From CAMBDS01 sp964355675 (GTDB lineage: Bacteria > Electryoneota > AABM5-125-24 > Hatepunaeales > Hatepunaeaceae), in contig CAYHEC010000015.1 in the NCBI GenBank assembly GCA_964355675.1, positions 25,687 to 89,686 on the forward strand: a stretch of 64,000 nt of DNA, given 5' to 3'. Shown in pieces: positions 17,345 to 25,890 of this stretch (position 1 is its first letter; every line of letters starts with the position of its first letter). Both the position numbers and the translations under genes were made by a program. The notes beneath the pieces are model-generated. The model saw only the letters and a list, made by a program, of their open reading frames with translations, did not search any database and was not told where the DNA came from.

Positions 17345-19003
17345 TTACTTGTTAATCTTAGCCCTTTCCAACGCACCGGCTAAAGTTAATGTGATATTCT
17401 CATCGCCTAACCATTCTTCAAAGCCTGACTTGGTAAGGGCATCCAGTGGTTGGGCTCTAACTTCGCAAAGCATCAGTCTCGTGCCCATTTTTCGGCTTGA
17501 CCGCTCAACTTCGCGCAGGGCATCGATGCCGGTATCATCAATCGCGGTCAACCGTCTCATCCTCAGTATTCTAACCCTTGGCGGCTTTTCGACAAATTGC
17601 ATCGCCTCCTTGAATTTATACGCGGCTCCGAAAAACAGCGGCCCATCGATCTCGAATATCTCTACATCGTGATTCTCGATCTGAAGCTCCCTTGTCAGAG
17701 GCTCATCATACGATCCCGACAGGTCTGATCGGATAGCAATGACGTGCGTACTCTCCGACATCCTCTTCATAAAAAGGAACGAAGCGAGAACCATCCCAAC
17801 CTGAATAGCTACTGTCAAGTCCATCAGTACAGTAAGAAGTAGAGTTGTGAGCAAAACCGCAACATCGCTTTTCGGGCTTTTCATCATTGCTCGCACAGTT
17901 CTCCATTCGCTCATATTATAGGCAACTACGATCAAAACCGCCGCCAAAGCGGCAAGAGGAATACGTCCGGCAAGAGGCGCAAGAAGCATCATTATCGCCA
18001 GAAGCGTTAACGAGTGAATAATTCCTGCGATGGGCGTCCTACCGCCATTTCGTACATTCGTTGCAGTTCGAGCTATCGCTCCCGTAACTGGAATACCTCC
18101 AAACAACGCAGAGGTAATATTGGCCGCACCCAATCCGACGAGCTCTGTGTCAGAACGATGTCTCCCACCGATCATGCCATCCGAAACAACCGCAGAAAGC
18201 AACGTCTCTATTGCCGCGAGTATAGCTATGGTGGTTGCCGGTGAAATTAAAATTCTAATGCGTTCAAACGAGAATTCGGGGAAATGAGGAGCCGGTATCA
18301 TTCGCGGAATTTCTCCGAAGCGGGAAGTGATTGTTTCAACAGGGAGAGAAAAAAGAATGGCAAGTATTGTCGTTACCAGAATTGCAATCAACGAGCCAGG
18401 AATTTTCTTTGTTACATATCGAAGCCAAACAACCTGGATCAGAATTGCAATGCCGCCCAGCATCAGTGCTGAGCCATTAAAAGTATCAATCGATCTGTAA
18501 TAAACAGTCAACCGCTCGATAAAATCCGCGGGAGTTTCAGCAAGTTTAAGACCAAACAAATCTCCGATTTGAGAGATGAAAATTATTAACGCGATACCAC
18601 TTGTAAACCCGACTATGACCGGATGAGGAATATATTTTATCACTGCCCCAAGACCGGCAATTCCCATAATAATCAGAATAACCCCTGCCATCACTGTCGC
18701 TAATAACAGACCATCGATACCGTACTCGGCAAGAATTCCGAAGACAATTACCACAAACGCTCCGGCAGGACCGCCAATCTGAACCCGACTGCCACCAAGT
18801 ACCGAAACCAAAAATCCACCGATTATTCCGGTAGCAAGACCTCGTTCAGGCGAAACACCGCTCGCGATTGCAAAGGCAATGCAAAGCGGAAGCGCAACGA
18901 TGCCGACCACCAAACCAGCAGTTATATCCGCAGTGAACTGGCGAGCGCTGTAATCTCGGAGAATCGAGAATAATTTGGGGCGATAAAATGAAAATAGATG
19001 CAA
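17345..19003 (-). CDS. SulP-family anion transporter with STAS domain
   Basis: 552 residues. The first about 410 form the multi-pass SulP/SLC26 transporter domain, including ADITAGLVVGIVALPLCIAFAIASG near the start and the GGIPVTGAIARTATNVRNGG segment typical of the family. The C-terminal about 110 residues are a STAS domain (VEIFEIDGPLFFGAAYKF; the conserved DDTGIDAL loop). The protein probably moves sulfate, bicarbonate or another anion across the inner membrane, with STAS as a cytoplasmic regulator. No carbonic anhydrase or sulfate-assimilation gene is adjacent, so the substrate is open. Start ATG at 19003. Confidence 0.93.
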   Translation of the reverse strand: MHLFSFYRPKLFSILRDYSARQFTADITAGLVVGIVALPLCIAFAIASGVSPERGLATGIIGGFLVSVLGGSRVQIGGPAGAFVVIVFGILAEYGIDGLLLATVMAGVILIIMGIAGLGAVIKYIPHPVIVGFTSGIALIIFISQIGDLFGLKLAETPADFIERLTVYYRSIDTFNGSALMLGGIAILIQVVWLRYVTKKIPGSLIAILVTTILAILFSLPVETITSRFGEIPRMIPAPHFPEFSFERIRILISPATTIAILAAIETLLSAVVSDGMIGGRHRSDTELVGLGAANITSALFGGIPVTGAIARTATNVRNGGRTPIAGIIHSLTLLAIMMLLAPLAGRIPLAALAAVLIVVAYNMSEWRTVRAMMKSPKSDVAVLLTTLLLTVLMDLTVAIQVGMVLASFLFMKRMSESTHVIAIRSDLSGSYDEPLTRELQIENHDVEIFEIDGPLFFGAAYKFKEAMQFVEKPPRVRILRMRRLTAIDDTGIDALREVERSSRKMGTRLMLCEVRAQPLDALTKSGFEEWLGDENITLTLAGALERAKINK

Positions 19004-19376
19004 TACAAAACCTGCGGCAAAAGGTATGGATAGTTTGCTGTCAAGGCCTTAATGTTAACTGACATAACGGCGATTCCAATCGCTGTCCTCGAAGAGGACA
19101 AATGGATTCACCCCTACCCCATTTAATTAACTTGCCACGACACTGGTCAAGTCTGTTGAAAAAGTCATGAAGTTGGGCATTTTGCCCGGTAGGATGGGGC
19201 TCCGTACCCGTCCACTTAAGCTCGAGTTCCTTGAATGAACGGGTACGGAGCCCCGTTCTACCGATCCCTGAGACCGTTTCAATAGAATCAAGATAACACA
19301 ACCCCTCGTCCAAACGGATGAGGGGTTGTATTGGAAAAGAACATCCAGGCTCGACATGCAAATAATTTTTTGAGAT
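19004..19376. other. Gene-free interval with repeat element
   Basis: Upstream of the SulP gene. Most of it is the CTGTTGAAAAAGTC-type element listed separately (19153-19285). I see no gene; the open frames here are short and run through the repeat. Confidence 0.6.
19153..19285. mobile_element. MITE-like element, family A copy 1
   Basis: Begins CTGTTGAAAAAGTCA and ends GACCGTTTCAATAG, an imperfect inverted terminal repeat. Inside are two opposed copies of a GGTACGGAGCCCCG-type sequence. Related copies are at 23085-23189, 34090-34213 and 37982-38167. The interior of the 38 kb copy carries the same paired TACGGAGCCCC/GGGGCTCCGTA sequences. No transposase is encoded. Confidence 0.7.
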
Positions 19377-19514
19377 CTACTTCACCAGCAATAATTTACG
19401 CGTAGAGGTCATTAACTCTCCTTGTAGTCGAACGTAATAAATTCCTACTGGCAAGCCTTCGGCATTCCAAGTCGCGGTTGCTGAACCGATGGGTAGGTCT
19501 CCATCAATCAAAGT
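19377..19514 (-). pseudogene. Remnant of a cargo-protein sorting domain
   Basis: Forty-five sense codons and a stop encode the characteristic end of the sorting domain: TWNAEGLPVGIYYVRLQGE, then TSTRKLLLVK. The pattern 'W-N-x-x-G-L-P-x-G-I-Y-x-V-R-L' matches the ends of the intact cargo proteins here. The frame closes with TGA two codons further upstream and no PNPFN motif is found, so only the last half of the domain survives. Seen directly; the decay is inference. Confidence 0.75.
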
Positions 19515-19566
19515 AGTGCGTCAGCAATAGCGTGAATTTCACAACTGGCGGCAAAAAGAATTCAAT

Positions 19567-19965
19567 CTAAATTAGAGGATTTTTACTCTTATCCAGACAC
19601 CATTTCACCCCGCCCTGTGAGGCGATAACGAGAAATAAGAAGCAATACAGCACGGCTAACTCGCCTTTGTTGACTGCTGGGAAGAAGTTGGTGCCAAGCT
19701 GAAACTTCCAGTGGAACTGGATATAAGCTACCGCCATCGTTCCACTGGACAGAAACGCCGCCCAACGAGTTTGGAAACCTACCATGATCAGCAACCCTCC
19801 CACCAGCTCAATGATTCCACCAACCCAACCTTGTGACCAAATCTCTGGGTGGTGTTCGGTCAGGATCCCGAATATTTTCTGCATTCCGTGGATACTGAAC
19901 ATGAACCCTGCCACGATGCGCAGTAGGGCGTAGATATGGTCGGAATACGGTTCGAGGTATTTCAT
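19567..19965 (-). CDS. DoxX-family membrane protein
   Basis: 132 residues, four predicted membrane helices. The DoxX pattern is visible: LLRIVAGFMFSIHGMQKIFG near the N-terminus, WVGGIIELVGGLLIMVGFQTRWAA in the middle and a C-terminal helix (ELAVLYCFLFLVIASQG). Family members are small inner-membrane proteins linked to quinone redox or oxidative-stress responses; the exact role here is unknown. It lies after the DUF4956 gene on the same strand with a 95-base gap and may be cotranscribed or independent. Confidence 0.88.
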   Translation of the reverse strand: MKYLEPYSDHIYALLRIVAGFMFSIHGMQKIFGILTEHHPEIWSQGWVGGIIELVGGLLIMVGFQTRWAAFLSSGTMAVAYIQFHWKFQLGTNFFPAVNKGELAVLYCFLFLVIASQGGVKWCLDKSKNPLI

Positions 19966-20060
19966 GCAAATTCCTTATGTAATTGGTATGTGAGGATCAG
20001 CTATCTTGGCAAACGACTCATTCCAGCACGCGATTAGTCATCTCGTAGCTCTCGATTCAA

Positions 20061-20744
20061 CTAAACTTCCGTTTCACCTTCTTCTGCCAACATTGTCACT
20101 CGTTGCATCCCTTCCAGCGCCGATATTTGGGTAATGACTTGTTGCTCAGTAACACCCCGCTTCAAACGAACAAGGAAAGAATGTTCGATAAATGCACCCA
20201 TTTTCACCGTCTTTACCGAGAGGTGTGTGTGGCTGGATGTGAGTTTCCCCAATATCTTCAACACATCATCGGGCTCATTATCTTCAGGGATTCGCTGAAA
20301 TCTCATCATATAGATACCGGCAGGAGCTACACCAAACCGGATAAAATCCATAGCCAATAACAGCAGTAATATCAATCCCACGCCGTAAATCGCGATAGAA
20401 TAATTGCCAACCCCAGCCGCCATCCCTGATGCAAGGGCGAAAAAAACGAAGGCAATATCACGGTTTTCCTTCACTACAGTTCGGAAGCGGATAATCGAAA
20501 GCGCACCGACGAGGCTGAATGCACGGGCGATACTGTTGCCGATCACCATCATGACTAGCGCTACAACCATAGTGATAATTACCAGAGTGTGCAGGAATGA
20601 ACTGCTGACCACCTTACCACGACTCGTGTAGCGGTGAACAGTCGCCACCAACAATCCCAGAACAAAAGCCAATAGGATGTTGAGGAGAATTTCGGTCAGT
20701 GTGAGCTGAAGTAATGGTATCGCGGCGTCGCTGAATAAGTTCAT
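20061..20744 (-). CDS. DUF4956 membrane protein
   Basis: 227 residues from MNLFSDAAIPLLQ. Four membrane helices lie at about 10-30, 45-70 and 95-140, with the conserved cytoplasmic loop LVGALSIIRFRTVVKENRDIAF typical of DUF4956. A soluble C-terminal domain (about 145-227, ending EEGETEV) follows. I chose this ATG because AGAAGGA lies about seven bases upstream and it overlaps the VTC gene stop (ATGA). DUF4956 proteins are repeatedly found beside VTC-domain proteins, which is the arrangement here. They may form the membrane part of a polyphosphate or related polymer enzyme. The function is otherwise unknown. Confidence 0.85.
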   Translation of the reverse strand: MNLFSDAAIPLLQLTLTEILLNILLAFVLGLLVATVHRYTSRGKVVSSSFLHTLVIITMVVALVMMVIGNSIARAFSLVGALSIIRFRTVVKENRDIAFVFFALASGMAAGVGNYSIAIYGVGLILLLLLAMDFIRFGVAPAGIYMMRFQRIPEDNEPDDVLKILGKLTSSHTHLSVKTVKMGAFIEHSFLVRLKRGVTEQQVITQISALEGMQRVTMLAEEGETEV

Positions 20745-21493
20745 GCAGATTCCTTCTGGTATGTTTCTGCCGAACCCCATACATCAATTCCTTCACAATA
20801 TTTGGAAATCGATTGGAGTCTTAAAGCGAAATCACGGATAATTCCGCGCAACCAAAGCGGCATCTGGCGGCTGAACTTTACTTCAAGAATAAAATACAAA
20901 TCCGTAAGAGTTCTCATGTCAGTTTCGCGTAACAGATCATCGAGCGTGTCGGTCATATAACTACGAACATTCAAGTCGAACGTTATTCGCAGTGATTGAT
21001 CGTCAATCCCTTGAAATGCTTCACGTTCGTAGGTTATAAGTACTACTGGTTCAAGGTGAAGTCGGTTGGTCAGATAAACAAACCGGTTGAGGGCTACCTG
21101 TTGAGTATGCATTTCTGGGTGGAGAAGATTGATTTTCTCACCGTTAAAAAGATTATTCATTTCGAAATAGGGAATAACGGCACGTTCCTTGTAGACTGCT
21201 TTGCCAACTTTTCGCTTGATTTCCAGAAAGGCTACCATTTTCGCAGTCTCACTGTCGTAAGTTCTTACGCGTAATTTTTTTCGTACTTTCAAGCTTTCAA
21301 GCTTCTCATAATAGAAAAGATGGGCGTGGGTGTCAAGATAAATACTTCTGACCGGATACCGCTTGTCTGAATATCTATTGCAATAAGGGTCGTGGGAAAT
21401 ATGCGCCAACAAACGCTCGCGAAGGTCTTCCATTCGGATTACCGGGACGTAGTACTTGAATTCCTTGCGTTCGAATTGATCTACAAATGCCAC
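20741..21493 (-). CDS. VTC-domain protein (polyphosphate polymerase-like)
   Basis: 250 residues with the triphosphate-tunnel fold of the VTC4 catalytic domain. Basic and acidic tunnel residues are visible: FERKEFKYYVP at the start, RSIYLDT, the R-x-R pair in KLRVRTYD, the E-x-K motif in FLEIKRK and a second acidic strand ILEVKFSR. In yeast VTC4 this domain makes polyphosphate from ATP; bacterial homologues are mostly uncharacterised. It has no membrane segment and probably works with the coupled DUF4956 membrane protein. It follows the HlyD-like gene with a 19-base gap. Confidence 0.88.
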   Translation of the reverse strand: MAFVDQFERKEFKYYVPVIRMEDLRERLLAHISHDPYCNRYSDKRYPVRSIYLDTHAHLFYYEKLESLKVRKKLRVRTYDSETAKMVAFLEIKRKVGKAVYKERAVIPYFEMNNLFNGEKINLLHPEMHTQQVALNRFVYLTNRLHLEPVVLITYEREAFQGIDDQSLRITFDLNVRSYMTDTLDDLLRETDMRTLTDLYFILEVKFSRQMPLWLRGIIRDFALRLQSISKYCEGIDVWGSAETYQKESA

Positions 21494-21512
21494 TTGAATC
21501 CTAAGTTATCAA

Positions 21513-22580
21513 TCATCTCGACCTCGCACGCAGAGTTCGATTGACACTCGACAGAAGACTTCGCGGTTTCGTCTCCACTTCCCCGTGGCCATGCATCCCG
21601 GGCTTTAATGACCCATCACGGTTATCAATTAATGCAACTACGGTACTGCCGCGCATAGGCGTTTTACGAAAAATGATCCGGTTAAATACCCCCGAGACAA
21701 TTCTGCCATCGATGGCAAGGGTGACTTTGACGCGGGAATCGGGCTTGATGTCTGAAAGCATCGACTCGGGGAGCGAAACGAACGCCGCAAGCGTGTCAGT
21801 TCGGACAATACTAATAATTACTCCGATGTCCTCGCCTATCTCCAAAATACCCGGAACCGGCGAAATAAGGGCTCGCCGAAGTTCATGACGTTGACGAGCG
21901 TAATCCAGCATCCGCTCGAGACGATCTATCTCTGCTGAGGCAACATCCATATCAACGAGACGTGCGCCAACCATCAGGGCCTCAAGGTTCGACTCGGCCA
22001 GGCTCTTCGCGGCCAACAGTGTTTGGTACTTGCCTTCGTCTGCCTGAAGTTTCTCCAATGGTACTAACCCCTTAGAGTGGAAATCTATATTCCGCTCGTA
22101 ATCCGGTCGGAATGCCTCAAGTGACGCATCAGCAAATTCAACCTTTCGCTTGGCAACCTCGATATCGACAGGCCGTGAACCTTCCTTCAGCGCCGAATAG
22201 TTGGCTCTGGCGATCGCCGTCCGAGCCTCTAACTCACCAATTGTCGATTCGGTCGCGAGTGAGAGTATTGTCGCCACCGTATCCCCAACCGAAACGATGG
22301 AGCCATTACGTAAATTTTGATATATTTCGATTCTGACGATATCAGAGCCATTGAACTCAATCATGGTCTGTTCGCCACCAGATCCGAGTAAATTAGATTC
22401 CCAACCCGTTTTGATTTGGCTGTTGCCATCCTGCATAACGTACCAAACCGCAGTCGGTTCAAGAACCGTTATCCCGGCTACAGACTCGAGGATGGGCAAT
22501 TTCCACGCCGCCAGGAGCAGAGTGGTGATAACCACTCCGAGTGTAACGCGTCGGACAGCGACTGGCGTCGGACGACTCAA
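21513..22580 (-). CDS. HlyD-like membrane-fusion/adaptor protein
   Basis: 355 residues. One N-terminal membrane helix (VTLGVVITTLLLAAWKLPIL) is followed by a lipoyl-like half (VRIEIYQNLRNGSIVSVGDT), and then a long coiled coil (about 120-235, ELEARTAIARANYSALKEG). The second lipoyl half (LISPVPGILEIGEDIGVI) and a beta-barrel domain close the fold (KVTLAIDGRIVSGVF; SLKPGMHGHGEVE). This is the architecture of periplasmic adaptors of ABC, RND or type I exporters. No ATPase or permease is adjacent; instead it sits between PLD and VTC genes. The start overlaps the PLD gene stop by four bases. Confidence 0.82.
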   Translation of the reverse strand: MSRPTPVAVRRVTLGVVITTLLLAAWKLPILESVAGITVLEPTAVWYVMQDGNSQIKTGWESNLLGSGGEQTMIEFNGSDIVRIEIYQNLRNGSIVSVGDTVATILSLATESTIGELEARTAIARANYSALKEGSRPVDIEVAKRKVEFADASLEAFRPDYERNIDFHSKGLVPLEKLQADEGKYQTLLAAKSLAESNLEALMVGARLVDMDVASAEIDRLERMLDYARQRHELRRALISPVPGILEIGEDIGVIISIVRTDTLAAFVSLPESMLSDIKPDSRVKVTLAIDGRIVSGVFNRIIFRKTPMRGSTVVALIDNRDGSLKPGMHGHGEVETKPRSLLSSVNRTLRARSR

Positions 22581-23209
22581 GGCATGCGCTCCGTCTGTTT
22601 AATGAGTTCCATAAAAGTATTCGTTGCAGTTCGGATCAGGATCGAATCTTGTGAAATAATAAACGATTCGGTGTTATTGTCTGCCGCCGCTTTGCTGAGA
22701 TTAAAACTCCCCATTACAAGGACTTCTTCATCTATTATACTAAATTTGGCATGGAACTCACCCAGCTTATCGGTTGGCCAGATATAGACATTTATGCCAG
22801 TTTGTATTGCTTTCTTTATCTGCTTTTCGCTTTTTGTGGCTTCTTTTCCATCGACCAACAGCTTCACACCGACGCCTCGAGCGCGAGCTTCCGCAAGCGC
22901 TTGTAGTGCCTCCTTGGAAGAAAATTTGTAAGTGGCGATCATTACATTATTTTTCGCCGCTCCGATCTCACCAGCCCATAACTCTATAGGATTTTTAACG
23001 ACCCCGAAGGAGTCTCTTTGTTCCGCGTAAATCACGTTGACGCCAGAGATAAGTAGATAGAGAGTAATTGTACCGAGAATAAGTCTGCTGAAAAACTGGG
23101 CCCGTACCGGCGACTTCAGTCGCCGGACTAGTACTGAATCGGCGATTGAAATCGCCGGTACACTATGCCTTGAAAAGTATTTCAACAAGCCCATTATTGT
23201 AGTGACCAT
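22577..23209 (-). CDS. PLD-superfamily nuclease, exported, N-terminus altered by a repeat
   Basis: 210 residues with one HKD motif (FHAKFSIIDEEVLVMGSFN: H-x-K-x4-D, then GSxN), as in Nuc-type nucleases and some phosphodiesterases that dimerise to build the active site. The hydrophobic signal (RLILGTITLYLLISGVNVIYAEQ) begins only at about residue 42. The 35 residues before it are encoded by a family A repeat element (23085-23189), which extends the n-region without breaking the frame. The true start may instead be downstream of the element. It overlaps the beta-helix gene by 16 bases and the HlyD-like gene by four, so it belongs to the same operon. Confidence 0.82.
   Translation of the reverse strand: MVTTIMGLLKYFSRHSVPAISIADSVLVRRLKSPVRAQFFSRLILGTITLYLLISGVNVIYAEQRDSFGVVKNPIELWAGEIGAAKNNVMIATYKFSSKEALQALAEARARGVGVKLLVDGKEATKSEKQIKKAIQTGINVYIWPTDKLGEFHAKFSIIDEEVLVMGSFNLSKAAADNNTESFIISQDSILIRTATNTFMELIKQTERMP
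23085..23189. mobile_element. MITE-like element, family A copy 4, inside the PLD gene
   Basis: Starts CTGCTGAAAAACT and ends with the near-inverse AAAGTATTTCAACAAG. Inside are GGCGACTTCAGTCGCC and GGCGATTGAAATCGCC hairpins flanking GACTAGTACTGA. The element lies within the first 42 codons of the PLD coding frame. Confidence 0.68.
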
Positions 23210-24735
23210 CTTTCAAGACGCCCCATATCAAGTGAGTCCGATCCCGCCTGCCAGCCCGGTTGACGTGGTTTTTTGGATAACACACCGAAATCGTTTATCA
23301 CAGGCGTCCCGGTGATGCAACCAATCCCAGAATTGTATGCTGGATCGTTGACAAGGCTGTAACTAATTTCAATTGCCCCGGGAATCTCGCCGTCGCTCAA
23401 TACATCGAAGTTAAAGACATTGTGCAGGCGGTTGTCGATAGAGATGGTGTTGCGAGCAGTCAATTTTCCGTTACAGCCCCAATTATACCAGTCGCCAAAA
23501 CGCAACCCTGTGTCGCAATGGCGAATAGTACAATGATTAACATCGACAAATGGCGCACCATAACCAGCCTCTATACCCTGCTCACAATTCATAATATAAC
23601 AATTTTCTATACGAACATAAAGTTCGCTCGATCCCGCGAGACCTTCGTTATCGAAACCATCGATCAGGCAGTTGCTGACAACGAGAAGCGCTCCATTGTG
23701 ATCGATGGCGTCGTCCTTACCTTTTACAAAATAGCTATTACGAATGAAGGACGTATCAACCCCATTTGCGCCTCTCATATATAGAGCGTCATTGTCGCCA
23801 TCGACGGCAATGGCGTCGTCGATTGGCATTTCAAGAAACCAACAACCGTCGATTGTCACCTTACAGCCCGCAAACTCCCCTCCGGTATCACAACGTTGAA
23901 TGAGGGACTTCTCAAGCGTTATCTCAGAGTTCTCGAACCCGAATGCCTTGCCTTTGTTATTGACAACTGCGAGACGTCTCGCGGTGAGAAGAGCATTCTT
24001 GCCGCCGATAACCGGCTGACTTTGAGAGTGTCCGAAGACGCGTGAATCATCCCCTCCGCCTTCAGTTATCAGACAATCGGTAATATCGGCGCTTCCGCCA
24101 TCAAGATAAATCCCTCCCCATGCTCCCAATGGATCTTCACTGAGAAAGACTACCGGTTGCCTTCGCCTGCCTTCGATTACGATGCTCCCCATAATCTCGA
24201 TATTGACTCCGGCTTGTACGAATACGATCACGCCGGATTTGATTCTCAACTCTCTTCCTGCCGGAACTGAAATGCTTCGAGTGACTTCGATGACTTCCGA
24301 ACTATCCCAAGTCAGGTCATGCTCACTACTCAACTCACCGCTGAGCACTCGTTTTGCCAATTTACTGACTTGAACATTTTGACTGTACATCAAATTGTCA
24401 ATATCTCTGGTCACATCAATATTGTAAGAACCGTTTGGCACCTGCGGCAGTCTGAAATACCCGGCGTCGTACCTGACTTTACCAGTTGTTTTATACATGT
24501 TGCCGGCAACCGCAGAGAAATGGCTTACTGCGGCTCCACTTAATAGTACTTCGGGGGTATTGTAGTAAGCATAACCAAGCACTACGGCAGGCATGGATCT
24601 GCCTGAGTCAGCCTTGACGGGCATCAAGACGTACCAGTCAACAATGTCTGGATGGGTTGGACTCCATCTCGGAGGGCAACCGATGACGCTGATATAGATC
24701 AAGGCGAGAAACACAAAGGTCATTATCCTCTTCAT
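23194..24735 (-). CDS. Right-handed beta-helix lipoprotein
   Basis: 513 residues. The start MKRIMTFVFLALIYISVIGC gives a lipoprotein signal with Cys at residue 20. After an N-terminal beta domain (about 30-150), residues 165-460 form repeated strands of a parallel beta-helix (SEITLEKSLIQRCDTGGEFAG; CLIDGFDNEGLAGSSELYVR; NCYIMNCEQGIEAGYGAP). Such folds bind or cut polysaccharides or act as surface scaffolds; I see no clear catalytic set. It is the first gene of a five-gene operon with PLD, HlyD-like, VTC and DUF4956 genes and has its own strong promoter at 24798-24826. Confidence 0.82.
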   Translation of the reverse strand: MKRIMTFVFLALIYISVIGCPPRWSPTHPDIVDWYVLMPVKADSGRSMPAVVLGYAYYNTPEVLLSGAAVSHFSAVAGNMYKTTGKVRYDAGYFRLPQVPNGSYNIDVTRDIDNLMYSQNVQVSKLAKRVLSGELSSEHDLTWDSSEVIEVTRSISVPAGRELRIKSGVIVFVQAGVNIEIMGSIVIEGRRRQPVVFLSEDPLGAWGGIYLDGGSADITDCLITEGGGDDSRVFGHSQSQPVIGGKNALLTARRLAVVNNKGKAFGFENSEITLEKSLIQRCDTGGEFAGCKVTIDGCWFLEMPIDDAIAVDGDNDALYMRGANGVDTSFIRNSYFVKGKDDAIDHNGALLVVSNCLIDGFDNEGLAGSSELYVRIENCYIMNCEQGIEAGYGAPFVDVNHCTIRHCDTGLRFGDWYNWGCNGKLTARNTISIDNRLHNVFNFDVLSDGEIPGAIEISYSLVNDPAYNSGIGCITGTPVINDFGVLSKKPRQPGWQAGSDSLDMGRLERWSLQ

Positions 24736-24797
24736 CAGTATCCTTGAATGTGCGGTTGCAAGCGAATTCCTTTGGGCGGTGGCAAATCTAATAAAAC

Positions 24798-24826
24798 AAC
24801 ATAACTAAGAATTGTCAGTGTGTCAA
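24798..24826 (-). promoter_or_regulatory. Sigma-70-type promoter of the VTC/DUF4956 operon
   Basis: Minus-strand TTGACA (24821-24826), a 17-base spacer and TATGTT (24798-24803), 62 bases upstream of the lipoprotein ATG. Confidence 0.68.
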
Positions 24827-24859
24827 GTAAATAGTTGCTGGGTTGTGAGGTCGGTAAGC

Positions 24860-24897
24860 GAGAAAGCTGTCAACCCCAGAGGGTTGACAGCTTTCTC
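24860..24897. repeat. GTCAACCC/GGGTTGAC hairpin repeat, 17-bp stem
   Basis: Perfect 17-bp stem (GAGAAAGCTGTCAACCC and its complement) with loop CAGA, 30 bases past the stop of the oxidoreductase gamma gene. No T-run follows on that strand, so it is listed as a repeat that could also protect or end the transcript. Confidence 0.85.
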
Positions 24898-24926
24898 TGA
24901 TCGATACTAATGGTTATGAGGGCGAT

Positions 24927-25478
24927 TCACGCGCACTCGTAAGCTTCTTTGGCGGCTTTTATATTAGCCAGAGCTTTGGCGGGTACCTCTTCTTCAATCG
25001 CGGCGATGACTGACTCAATCGATACACAGCCGAGCACCTTCGCTACCGCTCCGAGGATCGCGGTGTTGACAATCGGCTGGGTTATCGAACCGAGACCGTT
25101 CCTGACGGCAATCGTCGAAGCGTCCACAGTTACAACCTTGTACTCGGGTCTAAAGCTGAACTCCGCGGGGGATTTCGGTGAGTTAATCAGGATCGTCCCC
25201 CCTTCCTTTAATCCCAGCGTCACGTCAATCATTCCAATAAGGCTTGCGTCGAGAATGACGACATGATCAGGCTCGTAAATCTGATTGCGGATGCGGATCG
25301 GCTGTTCATCGATGCGGACGAAAGCCATGACCGGAGCCGAGCGCCGCTCAACGCCAAACGTCGGAAACGCCTGAACATGCCGCTTTTCTTTGAACACTGC
25401 TACCGCCAACAGTTTTCCGGCAACGACCCCGCCCTGTCCCCCGCGACTATGAAACCGTAACTCGATCATTGCATTCAA
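24927..25478 (-). CDS. 2-oxoacid:ferredoxin oxidoreductase, gamma subunit
   Basis: 183 residues of the pyruvate/ketoacid ferredoxin oxidoreductase gamma domain. The family start is clear: IELRFHSRGGQGGVVAGKLLA, then VQAFPTFGVERRSAPVMAFVR. This subunit is part of the thiamine-diphosphate complex that cleaves 2-oxoacids to acyl-CoA and CO2, reducing ferredoxin. The catalytic beta subunit is 24 kb away at 49663-50559, and alpha and delta are not in the window, so the complex is encoded at scattered sites. An ATG nine bases inside (MIELRF) is an equally good start. Confidence 0.93.
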   Translation of the reverse strand: MNAMIELRFHSRGGQGGVVAGKLLAVAVFKEKRHVQAFPTFGVERRSAPVMAFVRIDEQPIRIRNQIYEPDHVVILDASLIGMIDVTLGLKEGGTILINSPKSPAEFSFRPEYKVVTVDASTIAVRNGLGSITQPIVNTAILGAVAKVLGCVSIESVIAAIEEEVPAKALANIKAAKEAYECA

Positions 25479-25890
25479 CCCGTTTCTGATGACTGGTAGC
25501 GTCGACAGATGTCGGCGCTACTTAAGAAGTGATAAACCTGTCTAATCTAACATTTAATCGGCTCTATGACAAGCGATCAGGGGTGGAAACATCTCTTTCG
25601 GTAGAACAATGACTGGTACAACGAATTTAAATCCACCGTACCATAACCCTCGTAACTTTCGTTTTAATTGAATATATTCCGCGTGTAAACGCCTCAACGA
25701 GCGTTCAATATTGGTAACGGGTAAAGTTCCAGCGAATTAATTCGCCGGTACTTCTTTAGGTTCCCAGTTTTTAATTTTCACAACGCCTTATAATAGTATA
25801 TTGTAGATTCGCGGTTATTCCGTCTGATTGAAGGCAAATACCGTCTCAATCTTCGATTCATTATTCTTAATTCTTAATTCTTAATTTCCT
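25479..25890. other. Gene-free divergent promoter region with repeat fragments
   Basis: This 412-base gap lies between the minus-strand gamma subunit and the plus-strand RND adaptor. It holds partial palindromes (GATGTCGGCGCTAC; GCGAATTAATTCGCCGG near 25731-25747) and a TTCTTAA tandem run (about 25865-25886) right before the adaptor ATG. I see no coding frame worth calling. Confidence 0.6.
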
